Below are positions 1-6,392 of a DNA stretch of 8,084 nucleotides, piece after piece. Both the position numbers and the translations under genes were made by a program. Within the stretch, counting starts at the first letter, position 1; the number at the start of each line of letters is the position of its first letter. The DNA is taken from NCBI GenBank assembly GCA_046727435.1, contig JBKPCR010000344.1:1-8084 (forward strand), in the 5' to 3' direction. Origin of the DNA: CAVPRW01 sp046727435 [NCBI: bacterium]. GTDB lineage: Bacteria > Tectomicrobia > Entotheonellia > J063. Below the pieces are notes generated by a model that was not told the origin of the DNA, did not search any database, and saw only the letters and a list, made by a program, of their open reading frames with translations.

Positions 1-612
1 ACGGGTGAGACGCGTGGTGATCGCCGCCAGGCGAACCCCGAGCGCCGCTGCCGGCAGCAAGAGGTGCTTGAGGCCCAACCACGGGTCGTCGAAGGGACTA
101 ACATACTCCGACGCGGGCAGCCAGTCCAAGTAGAGGGCGAACAACAGCACGCAGAGAATAGCGAACCAGAAGTTGGGAATGGAGACCCCTGTCACCGCCG
201 CGGTGGTCACCGTATAATCCACCATAGTGCGGTGCTTGAGTGCCGCGATGGTGCCTAGCGGCACGGCGATGAGCAGGGAGATGATCACCGCCACCACCGC
301 CAGGTAGACGGTGGCGGGAATGCGCTTGAAGAGTTCCACCCCGATCGGCCGCCGGGTGGTGATCGACTTGCCAAAGTCGCCATGTAGGACGATCTTCCCT
401 AGCCACGTGAAGTACTGGACATAGATGGGCCGGTCCAGTCCGAGTTGCTTTTCCAGGGCTGCCCGCCGGGCTGGATCGTTCGTCTCCGCGTCACCCGCGA
501 GCGCGTCAATCACATCCCCTGGCAGGGCATGCATAAAGGCAAAGGCCATGATCGACACCAGCAACAACACGGGAATCAGCTGCACGAAACGGTAGATGAT
601 AAACCTGATCAC
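1..612 (-). CDS. ABC peptide-type transporter permease, DppB/GsiC-like (partial)
   Basis: This is an inner-membrane permease that would form half of the channel of a peptide/nickel-type ABC importer. The frame is open from a GTG at 612 to the left edge, giving 204 residues; the family is usually about 305-340 residues, so the C-terminal third, including the cytoplasmic EAA loop that contacts the ATPase, is outside the window. Visible hallmarks in order are TM1 at about residues 9-29, LPGD (30-33), the loop motif QLGLDRPIYVQY (56-67), HGDFGKS (77-83), TM2 at about 100-124, GVSIPNFW (142-149) opening TM3, and WLPASEY (164-170). These are typical of DppB-type subunits. The GTG start is supported by AGAGGGG eight bases upstream. 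It lies 65 bases downstream of the third binding-protein gene on the same strand, so it probably shares that transcript. The substrate cannot be named from this fragment. Confidence 0.93.
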   Translation of the reverse strand, partial: MIRFIIYRFVQLIPVLLLVSIMAFAFMHALPGDVIDALAGDAETNDPARRAALEKQLGLDRPIYVQYFTWLGKIVLHGDFGKSITTRRPIGVELFKRIPATVYLAVVAVIISLLIAVPLGTIAALKHRTMVDYTVTTAAVTGVSIPNFWFAILCVLLFALYLDWLPASEYVSPFDDPWLGLKHLLLPAAALGVRLAAITTRLTR

Positions 613-620
613 GTCGGTGT

Positions 621-627
621 CCCCTCT
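621..627 (-). promoter_or_regulatory. Ribosome binding site of the permease (supports GTG start)
   Basis: On the minus strand AGAGGGG lies eight bases before the GTG at 612. The permease hallmarks begin directly after this GTG and TM1 fits the family N-terminus, so the site decides the start. Confidence 0.6.
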
Positions 628-646
628 TCATTGACAAGCAAACCTT

Positions 647-669
647 CCCTCCCCCATCCAGGGGGAGGG
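647..669 (-). repeat. REP-like hairpin, copy 1 (between binding protein and permease)
   Basis: A perfect 9-bp inverted repeat, CCCTCCCCC and GGGGGAGGG, surrounds a 5-base loop. It starts eight bases after the stop codon of the gene at 678-2279 and lies about 35 bases before the permease start. No run of U follows it on the minus strand, so it does not look like a standard intrinsic terminator. The same element follows each of the other two binding-protein genes. Its likely role is protection of the upstream mRNA 3' end, or partial attenuation ahead of the permease; this is inference from position and from known REP elements. Confidence 0.7.
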
Positions 670-677
670 GATCGCCA

Positions 678-2279
678 TTACGTCGCCATATAGGCGGCGC
701 GCAGGCCGCCGCCCTGGTAGTGTAGCGCCCCCGCCGAGCCCGGCTGGTAGCCCCGCAGCGTCTTGGCCGCTGCCGAGGTGTTGGTGGTTTCATGCAGGTA
801 GAAGAACGGCAACTCGACGTTGACGATGTTCCAGGCCTCGGTGTACAGCTCCTTGCGCCGGGCCTGGTCCAACGTCCGTTTGGCGTCTTCCACCAACTGA
901 TCGTAGCGCGCATTCTGCCACCCTGACAGAATCTGGGAGTAGTCGCTCTTGGAGTGCAGATTGCGCGCAAAATAGTCGTCCGGGTCGTACCGGAAGGTGT
1001 GGCCCTGGATTGCCGCGGGATATGTGCCATCGCTCCGGGCTTGGCGCCAGGGGACCGTATCGAGGGGCTCCACGGCTACCTTGAACCCTATAGTGGTCCA
1101 CAGATCTTGGATGACTTGCGCCGTCTCGCGCTGAATGGGGTTGTTCACCTGGCAGAGGATCTTGACCTCGGTGCCGCCGGCCCGCGCCTCCTTGAGCAGG
1201 GCTTTGGCCTTGTCCGGATCGTACTCTAGGCTGCGGATGCCCTCCAGGTGCCAGGGATTGCCCTCGGGATAGGGCTGGTCGGCCATCGCCCCTTGACCGT
1301 AATATACCGCGTGATGCAGGGCCTGTCGGTCGATGGCATGCGCCGCTGCGATCCGCAGGCGCTTGTCCTGAAACGGCCCACGCCGCCAGTTGAAGACCAC
1401 AAAGATCCCGCCGGCATGCCACTGCCAGAGGTTATATTTGTCTCCCTGGGTCTCTTTGAAGCGCTCGATATCGGCTTGGCCCATGGTATTGATAAGCTGC
1501 ACTTGGCTGGTGCGCAGCGCCGTCAGGCGCACCGAGTTCTCCGACTTGGGTTTACCGATGATCTCCTCCAGGTAGGGCAGACTATGGCCCTCCGCATCGG
1601 TCTCCCAGTAGTTCTCGAAGCGCACCATCCGGGCCTCGTTATTGCGCGTCCAGGAGACGAATTTGAAGGGGCCCGTGCCGATGGGGTGTTCGGGCGCCGT
1701 GTCGAAGGCGTCGGGCGCCATCAGGCGGGTTGGGTAGTGCATGACGTTCGACGGCAGGGAGGCATCCGGCATCGTCGTATGGATCCGCACCGTGTAGCGG
1801 TCGAGGACCTCGACGCGGTCGATGGTGTCGATTGCGCCGCGCTCCCAGTCGCCGCCAATGGCTGGGTTTTTAATGCGCATAAGGTTCAGCTTCACCGCCT
1901 CGGCATCGACTTCGCGGCCGTTGTGAAACAGCACGCCCTTGCGCAGCCGGAAGGTCCAGGCCGTGAGCTCCTGGTTGGGCTCCCAGCTCTCGGCAATGCC
2001 GGGGACGATGTTGCCCCGTTGGTCGAGATCGGTCAGGCCGGTATACATCAGGGTGGTTGGATGGACGACGTGGTTCTGATTATGCGTATGCGCGTCGAGG
2101 CCGCCCACATCGCCGCCCGCGCCATAGAGCAGGGTGCCACGTCGTTGTGGATGCCTCGTGCCGGCGGCCGCCGGCTCGACGAGGCCGAAGGCGGCCATGC
2201 CGGCGAGCGCGCCACCGGTAGTGACCAGGAAATCACGTCGCGAAAGTCTAAAAGTTTCGTCTTTCTCTCTTCTGGCCAT
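678..2279 (-). CDS. Tat-exported family 5 solute-binding protein (tandem copy A)
   Basis: A 533-residue periplasmic binding protein of the peptide/oligopeptide/nickel class (SBP_bac_5, DppA/OppA-like). Residues 13-18 (SRRDFL) followed by a mildly hydrophobic stretch to about residue 39 (PAAA) form a Tat signal peptide, implying export in folded form. Family hallmarks include ESWEPN (97-102), FRLRKGVLFHNG (110-121), GTGPFKFVSW (201-210), FQDKRLR (303-309) followed by AIDR (315-318), and YDPDKAKALL (353-362). The length is normal for the family. The ATG at 2279 is preceded by AAGGAG nine bases upstream. It is the third of three tandem paralogues, about 77% identical to its upstream neighbour by hand count with no gaps, and is followed by the permease after 65 bases. 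The Asp that in OppA/DppA pairs with the peptide N-terminus appears to be Phe429 here, so peptide specificity is unproven. Confidence 0.95.
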   Translation of the reverse strand: MARREKDETFRLSRRDFLVTTGGALAGMAAFGLVEPAAAGTRHPQRRGTLLYGAGGDVGGLDAHTHNQNHVVHPTTLMYTGLTDLDQRGNIVPGIAESWEPNQELTAWTFRLRKGVLFHNGREVDAEAVKLNLMRIKNPAIGGDWERGAIDTIDRVEVLDRYTVRIHTTMPDASLPSNVMHYPTRLMAPDAFDTAPEHPIGTGPFKFVSWTRNNEARMVRFENYWETDAEGHSLPYLEEIIGKPKSENSVRLTALRTSQVQLINTMGQADIERFKETQGDKYNLWQWHAGGIFVVFNWRRGPFQDKRLRIAAAHAIDRQALHHAVYYGQGAMADQPYPEGNPWHLEGIRSLEYDPDKAKALLKEARAGGTEVKILCQVNNPIQRETAQVIQDLWTTIGFKVAVEPLDTVPWRQARSDGTYPAAIQGHTFRYDPDDYFARNLHSKSDYSQILSGWQNARYDQLVEDAKRTLDQARRKELYTEAWNIVNVELPFFYLHETTNTSAAAKTLRGYQPGSAGALHYQGGGLRAAYMAT

Positions 2280-2350
2280 TCCCGATATCTCCTTCCCTCA
2301 AACCCATGCGGCCATCTACGCTCAGCGAAGGACCGTAGCGAGCCTCTTGA

Positions 2351-2365
2351 CGAGAATCCAATGCT
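2351..2365 (-). promoter_or_regulatory. Conserved 15-base box upstream of copy A
   Basis: Minus-strand AGCATTGGATTCTCG lies about 70 bases before the copy A start. The same box with one change occurs at 4172-4186, about 70 bases before copy B, while the surrounding spacer has largely diverged. This suggests a kept regulatory or RNA element, or simply a remnant of the duplication. No good -35/-10 pair was found around it. Confidence 0.3.
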
Positions 2366-2454
2366 AGCCGAAACTCCGCCGCCTATCCTGTGTGGGGCCG
2401 AGATAACTCCACGACACGCCCGCCGCCTCCCCTTTCTGTCATCTAAACACGCTG

Positions 2455-2493
2455 TTCCCCCCACCCGAACCCTCCCTCCTCAAGGGGGAGGAG
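2455..2493 (-). repeat. REP-like hairpin, copy 2 (after tandem copy B)
   Basis: This is a GC-rich imperfect inverted repeat. On the plus strand it shares TTCCCCC, ACCCGAACCCTCCC and TCAAGGGGGAGG with the element at 4274-4311, with only a few changes between them. The stem is weaker than in the other copies because of one mismatch or bulge. It begins four bases after the stop codon of the gene at 2498-4102, the same relative place as the other two copies. There is no U-tract, so a REP-type role is more likely than termination. Confidence 0.65.
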
Positions 2494-2497
2494 ACCG

Positions 2498-4102
2498 CTA
2501 TGACCTCACGATATAGGCCGTGCGCAGGCCGCCGCCTTGGTAGCTCACTGATCCTGCCGAGCCCGGCTGATAACCCCGCAGCTCCTTGACCGCCGCCGAG
2601 GTCTGGGTGATTTCATGCAGGTAGCAGAACGGCAACTCGACGTTGACGATGTTCCAGGCCTCGGTGTACAGCTCCTTGCGCCGGGCCGGGTCCAGCGTCC
2701 GTTTGGCCTCTTCCACCAACTGATCGTAGCGCGCATTCTGCCACCCCGACAGGCTCCCGTTATAGTCGCTCTTGGAGTGCAGATTGCGCGCAAAATAGTC
2801 GTCCGGGTCGTACCGATAGGTGTTACCATTGATCAGCGCGTCAAATGTGCCCGTATTCCGGGCCTCGCGAAAGGGCACCGTATCGAGAGGCTCCAGGATC
2901 ACTTTGAAACCGACGGTACTCCAGAGATCTTGGATCACTTGCGCCGTCTCGCGGGCAATGGTGGTGTTCGCGTTGACCACGAACTTGACCTCGGTGCCGA
3001 CGGCGCGCGCCTCCTTGAGCAAAGCTTTGGCGCGGTCGGGATCGTACTCCAGGCTGCGGATGCCCTCCAGGTGCCAGAGATTCCCAGGCGGATAGGGCTG
3101 GTCGGACATTGCGCCCTGACCATAATACACCGCGTGATGCAGGGCCTGGCGGTCGATGGCGTGCACTGCCGCCGTGCGCAGGCGCTTGTCCTGGAACCGC
3201 CCGCGCCGGAAGTTGAAAACCACAAAGTTGCCGCCGGAATGCCAGCGCCAGGTGTCATATTTATCGCCGTAGCTCTGCTTGAAACGCTCGATATCGGCTT
3301 GGGCCATGGTATTGATGAGCTGGACCTGGCCGGTGCGCAGCGCCGTCAGGCGGACCGAGTCCTCGCTCTTGGGTTTCACGATGATCTCATCCAGGTAGGG
3401 CAGGCTATGGCCCTCGGCATCGGTCTCCCAGTAATTTTCAAAGCGCACCAGCTTGGTCTCGTTCCGGCGCGTCCAGGAGACGAACTTGAACGGTCCCGAG
3501 CCGATGGGGTGGTCTGAGGCCGATTCGAAGGCGTCTGGCGCCTGGAGGACGGTCGGGTAGCGCATGACATTCGACGGCACGGACACATCCGGCATACTCG
3601 CATTGAGGCGGACCGTGTACTTGTCGAGGACATCGACGCTGTCGATGGTGTCCAACGCACCGCGCAGAAACTCGTGCCCGATGGCGGGGTCTTTGATGCG
3701 CATGATGTTCAGCTTCACCGCCTCGGCGTCGAGTTCGCGGCCGTTGTGAAACAGCACGCCCTTGCGCAGCCGGAACACCCAGGCGGTGAGCTCCTGGTTG
3801 GGCTCCCAGCTCTCGGCGATGCTGGGCACAATGTTGCCCCGCGAATCGATATCGGTCAGGCCGTTATACATCGCGGCCGTGGCCTGGTGGATGTGATTCT
3901 GATTTTGAATATGCGGGTCGAGGCCGGCAACATCCACGTGCGGGCCATATTGCAGGGTGCCGCCCCGTTGGGGATGCCGCGTGGCGGCAGCCGCCCGATC
4001 GACCGGACCAAAGGCAGCCATCCCGGCAAGCGCTCCGCCAGTGGTAATTAGGAAGTCACGTCGTGACACTTCAAAAGCTCTTGCGCCCTCTCTTCTGGCC
4101 AT
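2498..4102 (-). CDS. Tat-exported family 5 solute-binding protein (tandem copy B)
   Basis: A 534-residue periplasmic binding protein, the middle member of the triplet. It begins MARREG with SRRDFL at residues 13-18 and a Tat signal ending near RAAAA (about 36-40). Family motifs match the neighbours position for position: ESWEPN (97-102), FRLRKGVLFHNG (110-121), GSGPFKFVSW (201-210), FQDKRLR (303-309) and YDPDRAKALL (353-362). The frame is open to 4282, but the ATG at 4102 is chosen because GAGGAG lies seven bases upstream and because this start aligns exactly with the starts of copies A and C. Hand alignment gives about 77% identity to copy A. It follows copy C after 216 bases and precedes copy A by 218 bases on the same strand. 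Tyr429 occupies the position of the peptide-amine-binding Asp of OppA/DppA, so the ligand remains open. Confidence 0.95.
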   Translation of the reverse strand: MARREGARAFEVSRRDFLITTGGALAGMAAFGPVDRAAAATRHPQRGGTLQYGPHVDVAGLDPHIQNQNHIHQATAAMYNGLTDIDSRGNIVPSIAESWEPNQELTAWVFRLRKGVLFHNGRELDAEAVKLNIMRIKDPAIGHEFLRGALDTIDSVDVLDKYTVRLNASMPDVSVPSNVMRYPTVLQAPDAFESASDHPIGSGPFKFVSWTRRNETKLVRFENYWETDAEGHSLPYLDEIIVKPKSEDSVRLTALRTGQVQLINTMAQADIERFKQSYGDKYDTWRWHSGGNFVVFNFRRGRFQDKRLRTAAVHAIDRQALHHAVYYGQGAMSDQPYPPGNLWHLEGIRSLEYDPDRAKALLKEARAVGTEVKFVVNANTTIARETAQVIQDLWSTVGFKVILEPLDTVPFREARNTGTFDALINGNTYRYDPDDYFARNLHSKSDYNGSLSGWQNARYDQLVEEAKRTLDPARRKELYTEAWNIVNVELPFCYLHEITQTSAAVKELRGYQPGSAGSVSYQGGGLRTAYIVRS

Positions 4103-4109
4103 CAACGAT

Positions 4110-4116
4110 CTCCTCT
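4110..4116 (-). promoter_or_regulatory. Ribosome binding site deciding the start of tandem copy B
   Basis: Minus-strand AGAGGAG ends seven bases before the ATG at 4102. In-frame ATGs further upstream at 4120 and 4282 lack a comparable site, and the residues they would add have no counterpart in copies A and C. Confidence 0.65.
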
Positions 4117-4171
4117 TCATCGCCCCAACGCGACCATCAACGGTCGGCGCAGGCCCCCTAGGGCCCCTTAC

Positions 4172-4186
4172 CGAGAATCCACTGCT
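4172..4186 (-). promoter_or_regulatory. Conserved 15-base box upstream of copy B
   Basis: Minus-strand AGCAGTGGATTCTCG lies about 70 bases before the copy B start and matches the box at 2351-2365 in 14 of 15 bases. Beside it at 4150-4170 is a GC-rich self-complementary patch (CCCTAGGG within a longer G/C run). The function is unknown; it may be a regulatory site or a duplication remnant. Confidence 0.3.
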
Positions 4187-4273
4187 GACAGCACCCTGCA
4201 TACCATCCAGTGCACGGCAGAGATCACTCCCCAGCAAGTTGGCGTTCTCTCCTGTTGCTCGTCCTACAGTCCC

Positions 4274-4311
4274 TTCCCCCACCCGAACCCTCCCCCATCA
4301 AGGGGGAGGGG
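4274..4311 (-). repeat. REP-like hairpin, copy 3 (after tandem copy C)
   Basis: The core is a perfect 9-bp stem, CCCTCCCCC at 4288-4296 and GGGGGAGGG at 4302-4310, with loop ATCAA. The flank CCCCCACCCGAACC is shared with the copy at 2455-2493. It lies eight bases after the stop codon of the gene at 4319-5920. On the transcribed strand it is followed by G-rich sequence rather than U, which argues against an intrinsic terminator. Confidence 0.7.
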
Positions 4312-4318
4312 CTCGCCG

Positions 4319-5920
4319 TTACGCCGCGATATAGGCGGTGCGCAGGCCGCCGCCTTGGTACGTCAACGCTCCCCCCAAGCCAGGCTGGTAGCCCTGCAGC
4401 TCCTTGACCGCCGCCGTGGTACGGACCACGTCATGCAGGTGGAAATGCGGCAGCTCGACGTTGATGATGTTTTGGGCCTCGGTGTACAGTTCCTTGCGCC
4501 GGGCCTTGTCAACCGTCCGTTTGGCTTCTTCCACCAACCGATCGTAGCGCTCATTGTGCCAACCTGAGTTGGACTTGTTCCACTCACTCTTGGAGTGCAG
4601 ATTGCGCGCATAAAAGTCATTCGGTTCATAGCGGTAGGTGTAGCCCCCGAATCTCGCGTCGAAAGCGCCCTCCCTCGAGGCGGCGGTGAAGGGGACAGTA
4701 TCGAGGAGATCCAGGCTTGCCTTGAGCCCAACGGCGTCCCACGCCGCCTGGATCACTTGGACTGTCTCGCGGGCGAGCGAGGTGTTCACGTTCGCGATGA
4801 TCTTGACCTGGGTGCCCACCGCGCGGGCCTCCCGGAGCAAGGCTTTGGCGCGGTCGGGATCGTACTCCAGGCCGCGGATCTCCGGCAGGTACCAGGGGTC
4901 CCCGCGCGGGAAGCATTGATCGAGGATCTCGCCCTGTCCGTAATACACCACGTGATGGATAGCCTCGCGGTCGATGGCGTGCGCCGCCGCGGTGCGCAGG
5001 CGCTTGTCCTGGAACACCCCACGCCGCCAGTTGAAGACGATATAGTTGCCGTTGGAATGGTAGCGCCAGGTGTTGTATTTCGCGCCGTACTCCTTCGTGA
5101 AGCGCTCGACATCGGCCTGGGCCATGTCATCGATGAGCTGGACCTGGCCAGTGCGCAGCGCCGTCAGGCGGACGGAGTCCTCGCGTTTGGGTTTGGCGAC
5201 GATCTCGTCGAGATAGGGCAGCTGATGCCCTTCGGCATCGGTCTCCCAGTAGTTCTCAAAGCGCACCAGCTGGGTCTCGTTCCAGCGTGTCCAGGAGACG
5301 AACTTGAAGGGACCCGTGCCAATGGGGCGTTCGGCGGCCGTCTCGAACGCATCCGGAGCCATGAGGATGATCGGGTAGCGCATGATGCTCGTTGGCAGCG
5401 CCGCATCAGGCACTTTGGCATTGATGCGGACCGTGTACTTGTCGAGGACCTCGACGCTGTCGACGTTTTCCAGCCCACCGCGGATAAAGTCGTGGCCGAT
5501 GGCGGGGTCCTGGATGCGCAGCATGTTCAGCTTCACCGCCTCGGCGTCGAACTCGCGGCCGTTGTGAAAGAGCACCCCCTTGCGCAGCCGGAAGGTCCAG
5601 GCGGTGAGCGCTTTGTTGGGCTCCCAGCTCTCGGCCAGGCTGGGGACGAGGTTGCCCCGCTGATCGATATCGGTCAGGCCGTTATACATCGCAGCGGTGG
5701 CATGTATTTGGTGGTTCTGATTATGACGGTGCGCGTCGAGGCCAGCGATATCGGTGCGCGAGCCATAGTGCAGGATGCCACCCCGTTGTGGATGCCGCTT
5801 GGCGGCGGCCGCCTGACCGACGCGGCCGAAGACCGCCATCCCAGCGAGCGCTCCCCCAGTGGTTACCAAGAATTCACGTCTGGAGAGATCGAAGCCTCTG
5901 TCTATCCTTCCTCTGGCCAT
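4319..5920 (-). CDS. Tat-exported family 5 solute-binding protein (tandem copy C)
   Basis: A 533-residue periplasmic binding protein, promoter-proximal in the triplet. SRREFL at residues 13-18 and a signal ending near QAAAA (about 36-40) indicate Tat export. Motifs are collinear with copies A and B: ESWEPN (97-102), FRLRKGVLFHNG (110-121), GTGPFKFVSW (201-210), FQDKRLR (303-309), YDPDRAKALL (353-362). It is the most diverged copy, perhaps two-thirds to 70% identical to the others by eye. Distinct substitutions occur at about 281-297, 331-345 and 371-450, for example SKSEWNKSNSG where the others have SKSDY and a different tail. The start at 5920 is chosen over an in-frame ATG at 5962 because AAGGAGG lies six bases upstream and the N-terminus then matches the paralogues. 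It heads the minus-strand gene series and faces the divergent gene at 6757. Confidence 0.95.
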   Translation of the reverse strand: MARGRIDRGFDLSRREFLVTTGGALAGMAVFGRVGQAAAAKRHPQRGGILHYGSRTDIAGLDAHRHNQNHQIHATAAMYNGLTDIDQRGNLVPSLAESWEPNKALTAWTFRLRKGVLFHNGREFDAEAVKLNMLRIQDPAIGHDFIRGGLENVDSVEVLDKYTVRINAKVPDAALPTSIMRYPIILMAPDAFETAAERPIGTGPFKFVSWTRWNETQLVRFENYWETDAEGHQLPYLDEIVAKPKREDSVRLTALRTGQVQLIDDMAQADVERFTKEYGAKYNTWRYHSNGNYIVFNWRRGVFQDKRLRTAAAHAIDREAIHHVVYYGQGEILDQCFPRGDPWYLPEIRGLEYDPDRAKALLREARAVGTQVKIIANVNTSLARETVQVIQAAWDAVGLKASLDLLDTVPFTAASREGAFDARFGGYTYRYEPNDFYARNLHSKSEWNKSNSGWHNERYDRLVEEAKRTVDKARRKELYTEAQNIINVELPHFHLHDVVRTTAAVKELQGYQPGLGGALTYQGGGLRTAYIAA

Positions 5921-5926
5921 CGCTAA

Positions 5927-5933
5927 CCTCCTT
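5927..5933 (-). promoter_or_regulatory. Strong ribosome binding site of tandem copy C
   Basis: Minus-strand AAGGAGG lies six bases before the ATG at 5920. It is the best Shine-Dalgarno match of the three binding-protein genes and sets the start downstream of the alternative ATG at 5962. Confidence 0.7.
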
Positions 5934-6078
5934 CCCCACACACTCCTTGGACACTCACCCATCTGCCGAGTATCGAGACGTGCCCCCCGATACCCTCTCG
6001 CAACAGCCGACGGCCAGACTACCCGCTAAGGACTCCCCGTAAAGGTGCTAGCCCTGGGCCTTCATCGGCGCCGCTCCT

Positions 6079-6094
6079 GCTCCGTTACCGGAGC
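6079..6094. repeat. Short hairpin GCTCCG-TTAC-CGGAGC
   Basis: A perfect 6-bp stem with a 4-base loop. It would fall in the untranslated leader of the minus-strand transcript if transcription starts near 6380. No U-tract follows on either strand. The function is unknown. Confidence 0.35.
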
Positions 6095-6198
6095 CGGTTG
6101 TGTTCCCTTGGCTACATGAGGCAAAACCAAGACGGAAGGTGAATGCCCTGCCTGTATGTCATCGAGGTACTGGAAGTGCGTTAGACCGGAGATATGCC

Positions 6199-6216
6199 CC
6201 CCCTGACTGGAGGGGG
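6199..6216. repeat. Possible diverged REP-like element, inverted orientation
   Basis: The plus strand has CCCCCT and AGGGGG with a 6-base loop, followed by CTTACGCCAGGGTGAGG. Read on the minus strand this gives a CTCACCCTGG-like flank before a C-run/G-run hairpin, similar in layout to the CCACCCGAACC flank of the copies after the binding-protein genes. It may be a diverged, inverted member of the same family; the similarity is of pattern more than of exact sequence. Confidence 0.3.
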
Positions 6217-6379
6217 CTTACGCCAGGGTGAGGAGTTGAGGCCTCAGCAGGAAAAGCGGTTGCGTACGCCAACAGGTAGTCGACAGAGGCTGTGGGAAGG
6301 GAGAACTATGCCTAACGCTCATTGGTGTCCTTCCTCCTTTCTGTCACAGCAAATGTGAACAGTAGCCTCATGAAATCCC

Positions 6380-6392
6380 CGCTACCCTAGCG
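6380..6392. promoter_or_regulatory. Palindrome CGCTA-N3-TAGCG, possible operator
   Basis: A perfect 5-bp inverted repeat with a 3-base centre overlaps the -10 position of a candidate minus-strand promoter. An outer AGCCT/AGGCT pair at 6364-6368 and 6393-6397 could extend it into a bulged hairpin. Its placement suits a repressor site, but no regulator gene is visible. Confidence 0.3.

Noticed and set aside
98-406. Minus-strand 102-codon open frame inside the permease region
   Set aside because: It is out of frame with the permease, whose hydrophobic segments and DppB motifs are continuous from 612 to 1. The 102-codon frame has no membrane pattern or motif.
647-669. Hairpin read as a rho-independent terminator
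   Set aside because: The transcribed strand has no U-run after the stem, and a permease gene with its own RBS follows 35 bases later, so a REP-like role fits better.
1248-2516. Plus-strand open frame of 422 codons antisense to tandem copy A
   Set aside because: It mirrors a well-supported binding-protein gene and has no family motif. Similar long antisense frames occur over the paralogues (2615-3517, 4595-5926), as expected from GC-rich third-position bias copied with the gene.
4103-4282. 60-codon N-terminal extension of tandem copy B
   Set aside because: The frame is open, but the added residues precede the Tat signal, lack a counterpart in the other copies and overlap the REP-like flank. 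The ATG at 4102 has a good Shine-Dalgarno site.
5921-5962. 14-codon N-terminal extension of tandem copy C
   Set aside because: There is no ribosome binding site before the ATG at 5962, while the ATG at 5920 has AAGGAGG and aligns with the paralogues.
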